A stretch of DNA of 64,000 nucleotides. Source: Chelativorans sp. YIM 93263 (GTDB lineage: Bacteria; Pseudomonadota; Alphaproteobacteria; Rhizobiales; Rhizobiaceae). Position 1 is the first letter of the stretch, and every line of letters begins with the position of its first letter. The position numbers were made by a program, and so were the translations under genes. Below are positions 11,399 to 19,316 of the stretch, in pieces. The stretch covers positions 138,955 to 202,954 of the forward strand of contig NZ_JAKCWP010000008.1 of NCBI RefSeq assembly GCF_028767125.1, written 5' to 3'. The notes beneath the pieces were generated by a model that was not told the origin of the DNA, ran no database searches, and worked only from the letters and a program-made list of their open reading frames with translations.

Positions 11399-12010
11399 AT
11401 GAGCATCGAATTTCTTTTGACATCGCTGATCGTTGTCGCGTCGCCGGGCACGGGCGTGCTTTACACGCTGGCAGCCGGGCTTTCGCGTGGCGCGCGGGCA
11501 AGTGTCATCGCTGCCTTCGGCTGCACGCTCGGGATTATCCCGCATATGGCGGCGGCGATTACCGGGCTCGCCGCACTGCTGCATACAAGTGCGGTGGCGT
11601 TTCAGATCCTGAAATATCTCGGTGTCGCATACCTTCTCTACATGGCGTGGATGACGCTGAAGGAGCATGGGGCGTTGAAGGTCGACAAGGAAATGGCACC
11701 GCGCACGGCCGGAAAGGTCATTCTGGCGGGTATTCTCGTCAATATTCTCAACCCGAAGCTTTCGATCTTTTTCTTTGCGTTTCTTCCGCAATTCGTCAGC
11801 GCGGGCGAACCGAGCGCGTTTGCGCGCATGCTGGAGATGAGCGGCGTGTTCATGGCACTCACTTTCGTGGTGTTCGTGGGCTATGGGATGTTTGCCGCGG
11901 CCATCCGCAACCATGTTATTTCGCGGCCGGGGGTGCTTGCCTGGATGCGGCGAGCCTTTGCCGGAGCGTTCGTGGCGCTCGGGGCGAAGCTCGCGCTGGC
12001 GGAGCGGTAG
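11399..12010 (+). CDS. LysE/RhtB-family amino-acid exporter
   Basis: A 203-aa inner-membrane exporter of the LysE/RhtB family with about six membrane helices. The family hallmarks are visible: SPGTGVLYTLAAGLSRGARA near residues 17-36 (the P-G-P-like loop), ILKYLGVAYLLYMAWMTLK near 70-90 and GILVNILNPKLSIFFFAFLPQF near 113-134. Members export basic or neutral amino acids or homoserine lactones; the substrate here is unknown. It converges on the Gate-domain membrane protein with only 13 nt between stop codons. Confidence 0.9.
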   Translation: MSIEFLLTSLIVVASPGTGVLYTLAAGLSRGARASVIAAFGCTLGIIPHMAAAITGLAALLHTSAVAFQILKYLGVAYLLYMAWMTLKEHGALKVDKEMAPRTAGKVILAGILVNILNPKLSIFFFAFLPQFVSAGEPSAFARMLEMSGVFMALTFVVFVGYGMFAAAIRNHVISRPGVLAWMRRAFAGAFVALGAKLALAER

Positions 12011-12023
12011 GCGACCGGCCCCC

Positions 12024-12980
12024 TCAAGCCGCCTTGAACAGGTAGCGGAAAAAGGTGTGCTCTGGAACAAACCGGATGAGCCGCGCAATGAGCGCCACAA
12101 TGGCGATGGAAAATATAACGCGGCCGAATAGAACACTGGTAAGGTCGGCGCCCAGAGCCACGGCCACCAGCGTATCCTCGATGAGGCTGTGAGCGAGCCC
12201 CATCAAGGCGGCGGCGAGGAACACATCACGCGCGCCCAGATGGCCCTGCCTGGCTTCCCGGATAATCAGCCCGCCGCCATAGGATAGCCCAAGCAGCAGC
12301 CCCACCATGGTGAGCGGCGCGGCGGCGGGGCCGATGCCGGCCAGGCGCAATACGGGTGCAAGAAGTGTTCTCAGCCAATTCATCATCCCTACGACTTCCA
12401 TAAGCCGCATCGTGATGACGAGGGCCAGCAGAATGACAAACATCCAGAAGAGCGCCTCCGCTGTCTCGTAGATGAAGCCAAGCCAGCCGGAATCGGAGCC
12501 GGCCGGGACCATGAGGGGGGAAGCGGGCTCCGACAGCCAGCCAGTGTACTGAAACAGGAGGTGGAGAAGGAGGCCGTAGACCAACCCGCCGAGGAGGCGC
12601 AAGGCGGAGGTCACCACGAAGCCCGGCCCCGCTTTCTGGACGATGCGCTGCTCGATCGGCAGGGCGTGCGCGAACAGGATCAGTGTCCAGAAGACGGTTA
12701 CCTGAGCGGTGGTGAGGGTTTCAACAGGCACGACGGCGAACATCGCTACGGCGCCGCCCCATATCCCGACAAGAAGACCAGTGACCCAGGCGAAGCCGAG
12801 TTCGGGCGGCAGTCCGAGCAGTGTCATCAATGGGGCGAAGAGGGGTGAAAGCAGCTCGATCGCACCAAATTCGACGGCTATGCGGGTCAGCACCATGACC
12901 GGTAGAACGATCCGGACAAGAACCCAATAAAGTGAGAATGCCTCGCGCAGAAGCGCCCAGGCAGGCTGAAAAATCCGCAT
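12024..12980 (-). CDS. Nucleoside-recognition (Gate) domain membrane protein
   Basis: A 318-aa polytopic membrane protein with two Gate-type (nucleoside recognition) repeats, typical of the YjiG/SpmA-like group. The N-terminal repeat is around AWALLREAFSLYWVLVRIV and contains WVTGLLVGIWGGAVAM; the C-terminal repeat around VGLLLGLSYGGGLIIREA holds the GLSYGGG loop typical of the family. The substrate is not established. The start MRIFQPAW at 12980 follows GACGAGG and is preferred to an upstream in-frame ATG at 13079, which would overlap the intergenic operator. It is divergent from an Lrp-type regulator, a common arrangement for a regulator and its target transporter. Confidence 0.85.
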   Translation of the reverse strand: MRIFQPAWALLREAFSLYWVLVRIVLPVMVLTRIAVEFGAIELLSPLFAPLMTLLGLPPELGFAWVTGLLVGIWGGAVAMFAVVPVETLTTAQVTVFWTLILFAHALPIEQRIVQKAGPGFVVTSALRLLGGLVYGLLLHLLFQYTGWLSEPASPLMVPAGSDSGWLGFIYETAEALFWMFVILLALVITMRLMEVVGMMNWLRTLLAPVLRLAGIGPAAAPLTMVGLLLGLSYGGGLIIREARQGHLGARDVFLAAALMGLAHSLIEDTLVAVALGADLTSVLFGRVIFSIAIVALIARLIRFVPEHTFFRYLFKAA

Positions 12981-13063
12981 GTCACAAGCCTCGTCGGCAG
13001 GAAAAGTTTTCCAGTCTGGTAGCGCAGGTGCTTTCGAATTTGGGGTCAAAATTTGCGTGTAAA

Positions 13064-13078
13064 TGCAATAATATTGCA
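13064..13078. promoter_or_regulatory. Lrp-type operator between divergent genes
   Basis: The perfect inverted repeat TGCAAT-AAT-ATTGCA lies 22 nt before the Lrp-type start codon and about 84 nt before the divergent membrane-protein start. Its AT-rich centre and position fit an autoregulatory Lrp/AsnC binding site that also controls the membrane protein. Confidence 0.6.
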
Positions 13079-13100
13079 AAGGTGCGCAGAGGGATTGCCG

Positions 13101-13553
13101 ATGGACCGTCTTGATTTGAAGCTTCTGGCTGCCTTGCAGAAGGACGCTTCACGCACCAATGCCGCGCTTGCGGAGGAGGTGAACCTGTCGCCTTCAAGCT
13201 GCCTGCGCCGAATCCAGCGGCTGAAGGCGAATGGCGTTATCAAAAGGACCGTAGCGCTGATCGATCCGGCTGCCGTTGGGCGGGTGCTTAAGGCCATTGT
13301 CGAAGTGGAACTCGAACGGCACGGCGCGCACCATATGCGTACTTTCCTGGCCCATGCGAAGAGCGAGCCGGCGGTGACCCACGCCTACGCGGTGAGCGGC
13401 GAGGTCGACGTTGTCCTGATGCTGCGTCTCCACGATATGGAGGAGTTTCACGATCTTTGCGAACGCCTGTTCCGCGACGACAACAACGTCGCCCGGTTCA
13501 GGACATTATTCGTGATGCAGACGGCAAAGGAGGAGACAGGCGTTCCCTTCTAG
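13101..13553 (+). CDS. Lrp/AsnC-family transcriptional regulator
   Basis: A 150-aa Lrp/AsnC regulator. The N-terminal winged HTH reads MDRLDLKLLAALQKDAS, with NAALAEEVNLSPSSCLRRIQ as the helix-turn-helix. The C-terminal RAM (AsnC_trans_reg) domain runs from about residue 65 to 145 (YAVSGEVDVVLMLRLHDM), and usually binds an amino acid and forms dimers to octamers. The start at 13101 is chosen because the domain begins there and upstream codons overlap the operator. It is probably the regulator of the divergent Gate-domain membrane protein and of itself, via the palindrome at 13064-13078. Confidence 0.92.
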   Translation: MDRLDLKLLAALQKDASRTNAALAEEVNLSPSSCLRRIQRLKANGVIKRTVALIDPAAVGRVLKAIVEVELERHGAHHMRTFLAHAKSEPAVTHAYAVSGEVDVVLMLRLHDMEEFHDLCERLFRDDNNVARFRTLFVMQTAKEETGVPF

Positions 13554-13665
13554 GGTGTATTGATATTCAAGCCGCGGCGTTTCCGGTGCTCATCTATCGG
13601 TGTGTACGCTGCGTCCGGCCGCGCATGTAACCATTCTTACATCCACAGGTAGTAGAGCGGGAAGC

Positions 13666-14415
13666 ATGACCGATGTGCATGACAGGGTGACATACCCGCC
13701 GCTCAATACGCTGAAGCCTGTGGCGGAGAACGTCTGGATCGTGGACGGTCCGATGATCCGCTTCGGCATGCCGTGGCCGAAAATGCCGTTCTCGACGCGG
13801 ATGACTGTTATCCGGCTGGAAGGAAGGGCACTGTTCATCCACTCGCCGACGCTGCTGACGGACGGGCTGCGGGCTGAAGTTGAGAAAATTGGCGAAGTAC
13901 GTCACATCGTTGGGCCGAACAGGATCCATTACTGGTGGATTCCCGAATGGCGCGCGGCCTTTCCAGAGGCGGATGTCTGGCTCGCACCGCGCATCCGAGA
14001 GCAAGCCAAGGACAGGATCGATTTTGACGCGCCGGAGCTCACAAAAAAGACCGGCTATCCGTGGGACGAGGAGATAAAGACGCTGCCCGTCGCGGGCAGC
14101 TTCATGACCGAGGTGGAGTTCTTCCATCCCACCAGCCGAACGCTGATCCTGACGGACTTCATCGAGAATTTCGAGCCGAAGAAGCTTGGCTGGCCGTGGA
14201 CATGGCTGGCCAGGGCGGGCGGTGTGCTCGACCCGAATGGTTCGATGCCGCGCGATATGCGTTTGACCTTTTCCAGGCAGAGGCCGCAACTGAAAGGGGC
14301 GATCGAGAAGATGATCGCCTGGGGTCCCGAGCGCGTGATCATGGCCCATGGCCGCTGGTACGAGCGCAATGGCGCAGCCGAGTTGAAGCGATCTTTTCGC
14401 TGGCTGCTGGACTGA
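13666..14415 (+). CDS. DUF4336 (metallo-beta-lactamase-like fold) protein
   Basis: A 249-aa protein of the DUF4336 family, distantly related to the metallo-beta-lactamase fold. It begins with a beta-sandwich strand region (VAENVWIVDGPMIRFG, then TRMTVIRLEGRALFIHSP) and has the HIVGPNRIHYWWIPEWRAAFP segment and a C-terminal RVIMAHGRWYERNG motif that carries a histidine. The full HxHxDH zinc motif is missing, so hydrolase activity is uncertain. Family function is unknown. The start at 13666 (MTDVHDRVTYPPL) follows GCGGGAAGC; an upstream start at 13600 is less likely. It converges with the serine hydrolase, 15 nt apart. Confidence 0.82.
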   Translation: MTDVHDRVTYPPLNTLKPVAENVWIVDGPMIRFGMPWPKMPFSTRMTVIRLEGRALFIHSPTLLTDGLRAEVEKIGEVRHIVGPNRIHYWWIPEWRAAFPEADVWLAPRIREQAKDRIDFDAPELTKKTGYPWDEEIKTLPVAGSFMTEVEFFHPTSRTLILTDFIENFEPKKLGWPWTWLARAGGVLDPNGSMPRDMRLTFSRQRPQLKGAIEKMIAWGPERVIMAHGRWYERNGAAELKRSFRWLLD

Positions 14416-14430
14416 CCGGAAGCCGGCGCG

Positions 14431-15561
14431 CTACCGCGGTGCGAGCTGCGCGATCAGCTCGTTGACCATGGGTGCCATCTCCATCGCGGCGGCAAAGTTG
14501 AACTGGTTGATGGCAACGAACACGCCCACATCGCGGGTCGGGGCGAAGGCGGCGTAGGAGAGAATGCCCTGCATTCCGCCCGCCTTCTGGAGGATCAGCG
14601 GCCGGTCTCCCTCGGGATGCATGATGACCCAGCCTAGTCCCATTGCGTCCATATGACCGGATTCATCCATGCCCAAAACGGGATCGAGGCCGTCGCGAGA
14701 GACGTATGCCGCGTGGTCCAGTAGCCGCATCTCGGCATTGGTGGGCGAGAAGCGGTCCATATGCCAGGACAGCCAGTGGAGCATGTCATTGGCCGAGGAA
14801 TAGAGCCCGCCCGACCCATAGATGCCGGGATGGGTGGGAATGGAGGGCAGGGGACTTCCATCGGGCGCATGGCCCTGAAACAGGGTGTCTGCCGTTTCGT
14901 CAACGGCGTAGTTCGTTGCCGACAACCCGGCGGGTTTGAGCACACGCTCCGAGAGCAGATCGGGGAACGTTTGCCCTGAGACATCCTCAAGGGCCCAAGA
15001 GATCAGGTTGAACGCGAAGTTGGAGTAGAGAGCACCGTCTCCGGGTGCAAAATACAGGTCAGCATTGTCGAGATTTCGCTCGTAAGCCTCACGTGTATGT
15101 GGCTTGAATGGATCGTCCGGCGGACCAAAATCGACGTCGATCTCGCGCGGAAGCCCGCTCGTATGGGTGACGAGATCGATGAGCTTGATGGGCCTGCCGT
15201 CCTTCTGCGGGAAGGCGACATCCCATTCCAGGTGCTGCTCCAGCCTGTCGGAGAAGCCGAGCTGGCCGTCTGCCACCATGCTCGCCAGCGCCGCCCCGGT
15301 GAAGACCTTGGTGATGGAACCGATGCGCATGAGCGTGTCGCCGTCGGGTGCCTGGCCGCTGTCATCCGAGACGCTTCCAAATCCGGCAATGGCGGTTTCG
15401 CCGTTGCGTGTGGCGCCGATGACGAGGCCGGGGACGTCAATCGATGAAAAGAGGATGGCGCCGGTGAACTCGACGGTTTCCTTCAGCAGACGCTCGTCGG
15501 CGGCTGTTGGCCGGGTGAGTGCACACACGGCCAAGACAGACAGGAGAAGGAACTTCTTCAT
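14431..15561 (-). CDS. Secreted class C beta-lactamase-like serine hydrolase
   Basis: A 376-aa exported serine hydrolase. Residues 1-21 are a signal peptide (FLLLSVLAVCALTRPTAA). The active-site motifs of the class C beta-lactamase/esterase EstB family are in order: S-x-x-K in IGSITKVF, Y-x-N in YSNFAFNL and a KAG triad (LQKAGGMQG) in the third position. Family members include D-aminopeptidases, esterases and penicillin-binding-like proteins, so the substrate is unknown. The start codon overlaps the stop codon of the upstream alpha/beta hydrolase (ATGA), so the two are co-translated as an operon. Confidence 0.9.
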   Translation of the reverse strand: MKKFLLLSVLAVCALTRPTAADERLLKETVEFTGAILFSSIDVPGLVIGATRNGETAIAGFGSVSDDSGQAPDGDTLMRIGSITKVFTGAALASMVADGQLGFSDRLEQHLEWDVAFPQKDGRPIKLIDLVTHTSGLPREIDVDFGPPDDPFKPHTREAYERNLDNADLYFAPGDGALYSNFAFNLISWALEDVSGQTFPDLLSERVLKPAGLSATNYAVDETADTLFQGHAPDGSPLPSIPTHPGIYGSGGLYSSANDMLHWLSWHMDRFSPTNAEMRLLDHAAYVSRDGLDPVLGMDESGHMDAMGLGWVIMHPEGDRPLILQKAGGMQGILSYAAFAPTRDVGVFVAINQFNFAAAMEMAPMVNELIAQLAPR

Positions 15562-16778
15562 GCGGACAGTCCGTCGAGCCAGTCATAAATGACCGCGTTG
15601 GACAGGGGCAGGTTGCCGAGCTGGCAGTGCATGTCCGCGCCCTCGGCCTGGGTGAAGCGGCGGGACGTGACCGGCCCCGAGGCGGACTTGGCGAACTCGT
15701 CGAACTGGCGTATTGCCTCGCCACCTTCGGCTTCACCCACCATGGCGAGGGCAGGGCAGCGAATCTCTCCGAGATTGTCGACACGGTAGTCTTGCAGCGC
15801 CTTCAGCCATTCCGAAAAGCTTTGCACGCCATAGCGGCGGCAGGCCGATTTGAAGCTCAGCTTGACCGCCGGCGGCATGTACTGGTCGGGAACTTCGTCG
15901 ACCTCATCAAGACGGACATCTTCGGCCGCCTGTTCCGGATCGTCGCCGACGCCTTCGGCGAAGGCGCCCATATAGGCGCCGAGGTCGATAATCGGCGAGT
16001 TGGCGATGACCGCCTTGATGCGGCTGTCGTGGCTTGCGCCGCGAAGGGCGAAATAGCCGCCGAAGCTGATGCCGTAGAGGGCGAGGCGCTCCGGGTCGAT
16101 CTCTTCGCGGCCGAGCGCGAAGTCGATCATGGCGGCGATGGACGTTTCGTAATCGGGCCGGAACAGCAGGTCGGGATGGTGACGCAAGGTGCTGACCTGG
16201 CCCGGACCCTGGGCGGCGAGCACGGTGTAGCCGCGCTTGAGGGCGTCGAAGCCCGTCTGGAAATAAAGCTCCTCGCCCGTGCCGTCGAAGCCCGACAGGA
16301 CAATGACCGTCTTGTTGCGGTTCGGCGCGTCCTGGGGGTGCATGAGATAGCCGGGGAGGTTCTTGCCTTCGAACGGAATCTGAACGGGCACTACACGCTC
16401 GGGAAGCTGCTCGATGGCTTTGACGAAAGCATCCTCGCTGGCCTTGCCATGGGCGCCCACCTCGGAGCCGAATGGGTCGGAGAAGTATTCGGCCGACCGG
16501 AAGTAGCTCGAGGCGCGCAGAAGGTGCTCGCGCGCCGTGACTTTGTGGCCATTCACGAGCGCTTCGTCAGCCTTTTCGACGAGCATAGCTGCCGTATTGG
16601 CGAAGGCGGGCGGCCACTGCGTTGCGTCATCACCTTCGATCTTCGCTCTGGCATCCATGATTTCGCCGGGCGCCCCGCCGCCCGCGGTGCACACACCCAG
16701 CATGCGCATGAGCTGGAAATCCATCTCGCCGGATGAAAAGCCCAGGACCTTTGTCGCGGTCCGCTCGACCTTAGCCAT
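15558..16778 (-). CDS. Alpha/beta hydrolase of the DUF1100/FrsA-like type
   Basis: A 406-aa cytoplasmic alpha/beta hydrolase. A helical N-terminal domain (residues 1-130) precedes the catalytic domain. The core begins VIVLSGFDGTGEELYFQ; the nucleophile elbow is YGISFGGYFA (serine of G-x-S-x-G-G); the late GADMHCQLGN supplies the catalytic histidine. This layout resembles 2,6-dihydropseudooxynicotine hydrolase and FrsA-like esterases, which cleave C-C or ester bonds. The start at 16778 follows AAAGGGGGAAAC, a better ribosome binding site than for the start 9 codons upstream. It is the first gene of a two-gene operon with the secreted serine hydrolase. Confidence 0.85.
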   Translation of the reverse strand: MAKVERTATKVLGFSSGEMDFQLMRMLGVCTAGGGAPGEIMDARAKIEGDDATQWPPAFANTAAMLVEKADEALVNGHKVTAREHLLRASSYFRSAEYFSDPFGSEVGAHGKASEDAFVKAIEQLPERVVPVQIPFEGKNLPGYLMHPQDAPNRNKTVIVLSGFDGTGEELYFQTGFDALKRGYTVLAAQGPGQVSTLRHHPDLLFRPDYETSIAAMIDFALGREEIDPERLALYGISFGGYFALRGASHDSRIKAVIANSPIIDLGAYMGAFAEGVGDDPEQAAEDVRLDEVDEVPDQYMPPAVKLSFKSACRRYGVQSFSEWLKALQDYRVDNLGEIRCPALAMVGEAEGGEAIRQFDEFAKSASGPVTSRRFTQAEGADMHCQLGNLPLSNAVIYDWLDGLSA

Positions 16779-16918
16779 GTTTCCCCCTTTGCAATGTGAG
16801 GGCACGTCTGCCCTCGTTTACAAGCACGTACGCGCCGTATTGCGCACCATATTAGCGCATGGATTGTTTGCTGCTCAAATCTCGAGCGGACACGCTAAAT
16901 TTCTGGTTACCGAAAGCG

Positions 16919-16953
16919 AAAAAAAGAGCCACCCGGCGGACCCGGATGGCTCT
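16919..16953 (-). terminator. Rho-independent terminator of carA
   Basis: Read on the minus strand, AGAGCCA and TGGCTCT pair with extra CCGG pairs inside, followed by seven T residues. It lies 35 nt after the carA stop codon, so carA is not transcribed into the downstream hydrolase operon. Confidence 0.88.
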
Positions 16954-16988
16954 ACGTGCTCTGAGGTCGCTGTCCTGCAGGCTGCGAG

Positions 16989-18188
16989 TTACCGTTCGGC
17001 GAGCGCCGGCTCGCCCTTACGCTCGCGAATGAGGTTCACGAAACGGCGGAAGAGATAGTGCGAGTCCTGCGGGCCCGGAGAGGCCTCCGGGTGGTGCTGG
17101 ACCGAGAAGACCGGTTTGCCGGCGAGGCTGATGCCGCAGTTCGAGTCATCGAAGAGGGAAACGTGAGTCTCTTCAACGCCTTCCGGCAGGCTCTTGCCGT
17201 CCACCGAGAAGCCGTGATTCATGGAGACGATCTCTACCTTGCCGGTGGTGTGGTCCTTCACGGGATGGTTGGCACCATGGTGGCCCTGGTGCATCTTCAC
17301 CGTCTTTGCGCCCAGCGCGAGCGCCAGCAACTGGTGGCCAAGGCAGATGCCGAAGATGGGAATATCGCTCTTCAGCAGCTCACGGATCATTGGAACGGCG
17401 TATTCGCCGGTGGCTTCAGGGTCGCCCGGGCCGTTGGACAGGAATATGCCGTCCGGCTCCATCGCCAGAATATCCTCAGCGGCAGTTGTGGCCGGAACCA
17501 CCGTAACCCTTGCGCCGAGGCTGGAGAGCAAGCGCAGGATGTTGCGCTTCACCCCGTAGTCCACAGCGACAATGTGAAACGGGCTTTCTGTTGCCGAGCC
17601 ATATCCTTCATCCCAGACCCAGGGCGTCTCGGTCCAACTGGAGGATTGACCGGAGGTAACCTCCTTGGCGAGGTCGAGCCCGACCAGGCCACCCCAGTCA
17701 CGCGCCTCGGCTTTCAATGTCTCGATATCGAAGCGGCCGTCCGGCGCGTGGGCGATCACGGCGTTGGCCGCGCCCTTCTCGCGCAGGAGAGAGGTCAAAG
17801 CGCGCGTATCCACGCCCGAAAGCGCGACGATGCCGCGGCGTTTCAGCCATTGGTCCAGATGTTCGGCCGCGCGGAAGTTCGACGGGTCCGTGATATCGGC
17901 GCGGAAGATGGCGCCAACCGCGCCGGCTCGCGCGGCAGGGGTCAGGTCCTCGATATCTTCCTCATTGGCACCGACGTTGCCGATATGCGGGAAAGTAAAG
18001 GTGACGACCTGGCCCGCGTAGGAAGGGTCGGTCAGAATTTCCTGATATCCGGTCAGTGCCGTATTGAAGCAGACTTCACCGACGGCTTTGCCGGTGGCCC
18101 CAAGGCCTTTTCCTTCTATCACAGTGCCATCCGCCAGCACGAGAAGGGCCGTGGGCCGAACTTCATTCCAGGGCGCGGATTTTACCAT
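16989..18188 (-). CDS. carA: Carbamoyl-phosphate synthase small (glutaminase) subunit
   Basis: CarA, 399 aa, hydrolyses glutamine and channels ammonia to CarB. The N-terminal half is the CPSase small-chain domain ([20 protein letters not shown]). The C-terminal half is a class I glutamine amidotransferase: the nucleophile cysteine is in [15 protein letters not shown] and the catalytic histidine and glutamate in [10 protein letters not shown]. It starts at an ATG within a GGAGATGGCGC context and ends at a strong terminator, so it is monocistronic. It is divergent from yqeY, the order seen in many Rhizobiales. carB lies 9.5 kb further on the same strand. Confidence 0.98.
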   Translation of the reverse strand: MVKSAPWNEVRPTALLVLADGTVIEGKGLGATGKAVGEVCFNTALTGYQEILTDPSYAGQVVTFTFPHIGNVGANEEDIEDLTPAARAGAVGAIFRADITDPSNFRAAEHLDQWLKRRGIVALSGVDTRALTSLLREKGAANAVIAHAPDGRFDIETLKAEARDWGGLVGLDLAKEVTSGQSSSWTETPWVWDEGYGSATESPFHIVAVDYGVKRNILRLLSSLGARVTVVPATTAAEDILAMEPDGIFLSNGPGDPEATGEYAVPMIRELLKSDIPIFGICLGHQLLALALGAKTVKMHQGHHGANHPVKDHTTGKVEIVSMNHGFSVDGKSLPEGVEETHVSLFDDSNCGISLAGKPVFSVQHHPEASPGPQDSHYLFRRFVNLIRERKGEPALAER

Positions 18189-18477
18189 GCGCCATCTCCA
18201 TTATTGTAGCGGGGCTTGAAAAGGAGCCCCTCTTGGGCCATATCGCGCGTCTCTTGCGAGGGCTGGGCCTGCAGATTGCCGGTCCGCCTCGCCACTCGTA
18301 GATAATGTCCATGCAGGGTGCGATCAATAAACGACGGCCGATGCCGGGTCAATCACCGCTTAAGCGTTGGGTTGAACCCGATTATTTCAGTATTTCCAGA
18401 AAGTTAGCTGACCAGAAACGGTTTGCTTTGCACGCCGGCCGGCGTTATGCTCGCTCTTGCGACGGGAGATGAAAGCC

Positions 18478-18927
18478 ATGCGCGAGGAAATCGCCCAGGC
18501 GCTAAAAGACGCCGTCAAGGATAAGGACAAGCGTCGCATATCGACGCTTCGCCTGATTCAAACGGCGATCAAAGACCGCGATGTCGCCAATCGTGGTGCG
18601 GGGAAGGACCCCGTCAGTGACGAGGAAATCACCTCAATCCTCATCCGGATGGTGAAGCAGCGCAAAGAATCGGCGAAGCGGTTCGAAGAGGGAAGCCGCC
18701 TCGAACTGGCCGAGCAGGAGCGCGAGGAAATCGGCGTCATCTCGGAATTCTTGCCCAAACCGCTGGGTGAGGAAGACATTAAGAAAGCCTGCGCCGAGGT
18801 GGTGGAAGAGGTCGGCGCGGACGGGCTGCGGGACATGCGGCGCTGCATGAACGCGCTGAAGGAGAAATTTCCCGACCGGGTCGATATAGGAAAAGCCAGC
18901 GGCATCGTGAAGGATATGCTGCAGTAG
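18478..18927 (+). CDS. GatB/YqeY domain protein
   Basis: A 149-aa YqeY protein, a stand-alone version of the C-terminal tRNA-binding domain of the amidotransferase subunit GatB. It is all-helical: LKDAVKDKDKRRISTLRLIQ at the N-terminus, a QRKESAKRFEEGSRLELAEQ middle and a DIGKASGIVKDML tail. It is thought to touch tRNA or translation quality control, but the exact function is not established. The start MREEIAQAL at 18478 follows GGGAG at a 9-nt spacing; starts 3 and 7 codons upstream are too close to it. It is divergent from carA and upstream of dnaG-rpoD. Confidence 0.93.
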   Translation: MREEIAQALKDAVKDKDKRRISTLRLIQTAIKDRDVANRGAGKDPVSDEEITSILIRMVKQRKESAKRFEEGSRLELAEQEREEIGVISEFLPKPLGEEDIKKACAEVVEEVGADGLRDMRRCMNALKEKFPDRVDIGKASGIVKDMLQ

Positions 18928-19316
18928 ACGCTGCTTTTTCCGGACGGCTCCATTCCGATCCGGCGCGTTTGCGCGAAGTGGCGCGTCTCGTGTGAGCCAA
19001 TTCCGGGCTGCTGGCGTAGGGCCGTATATCGCCACTCGCAGGATTCTTGCCGGGCAGGGTACCGTAGCCTGGCCATTTCCGCTGCCCGCGAGAGCCGTCG
19101 CTATATCATCCGCGCTGTCGTGTTCACGAAAATCGTCTGTTCAGACTTTGCCGCGTCCGGAAGTTATGCGACCGCTTGTGGCGCGGCTTGGTGGTTGGGG
19201 AAAAGTCGCCGTATGTGGATAACTGAACCTGGAAATGTGGGATTTTCCAGAATGTTGCAACGTGAAATTAATCGTTTCTCAGCCACGAGAGCTATATAAC
19301 CGGGAAAACCTAGGCA
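18928..19316. other. Intergenic stretch with a possible regulatory inverted repeat
   Basis: No gene is supported in these 389 nt. The inverted repeat CTGGAAA-N8-TTTCCAG (19229-19250), then an 8-bp palindrome GTTGCAAC near 19255, precede the GGDEF-EAL gene. The region just before that start is AT-rich and probably holds its promoter. Confidence 0.35.
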
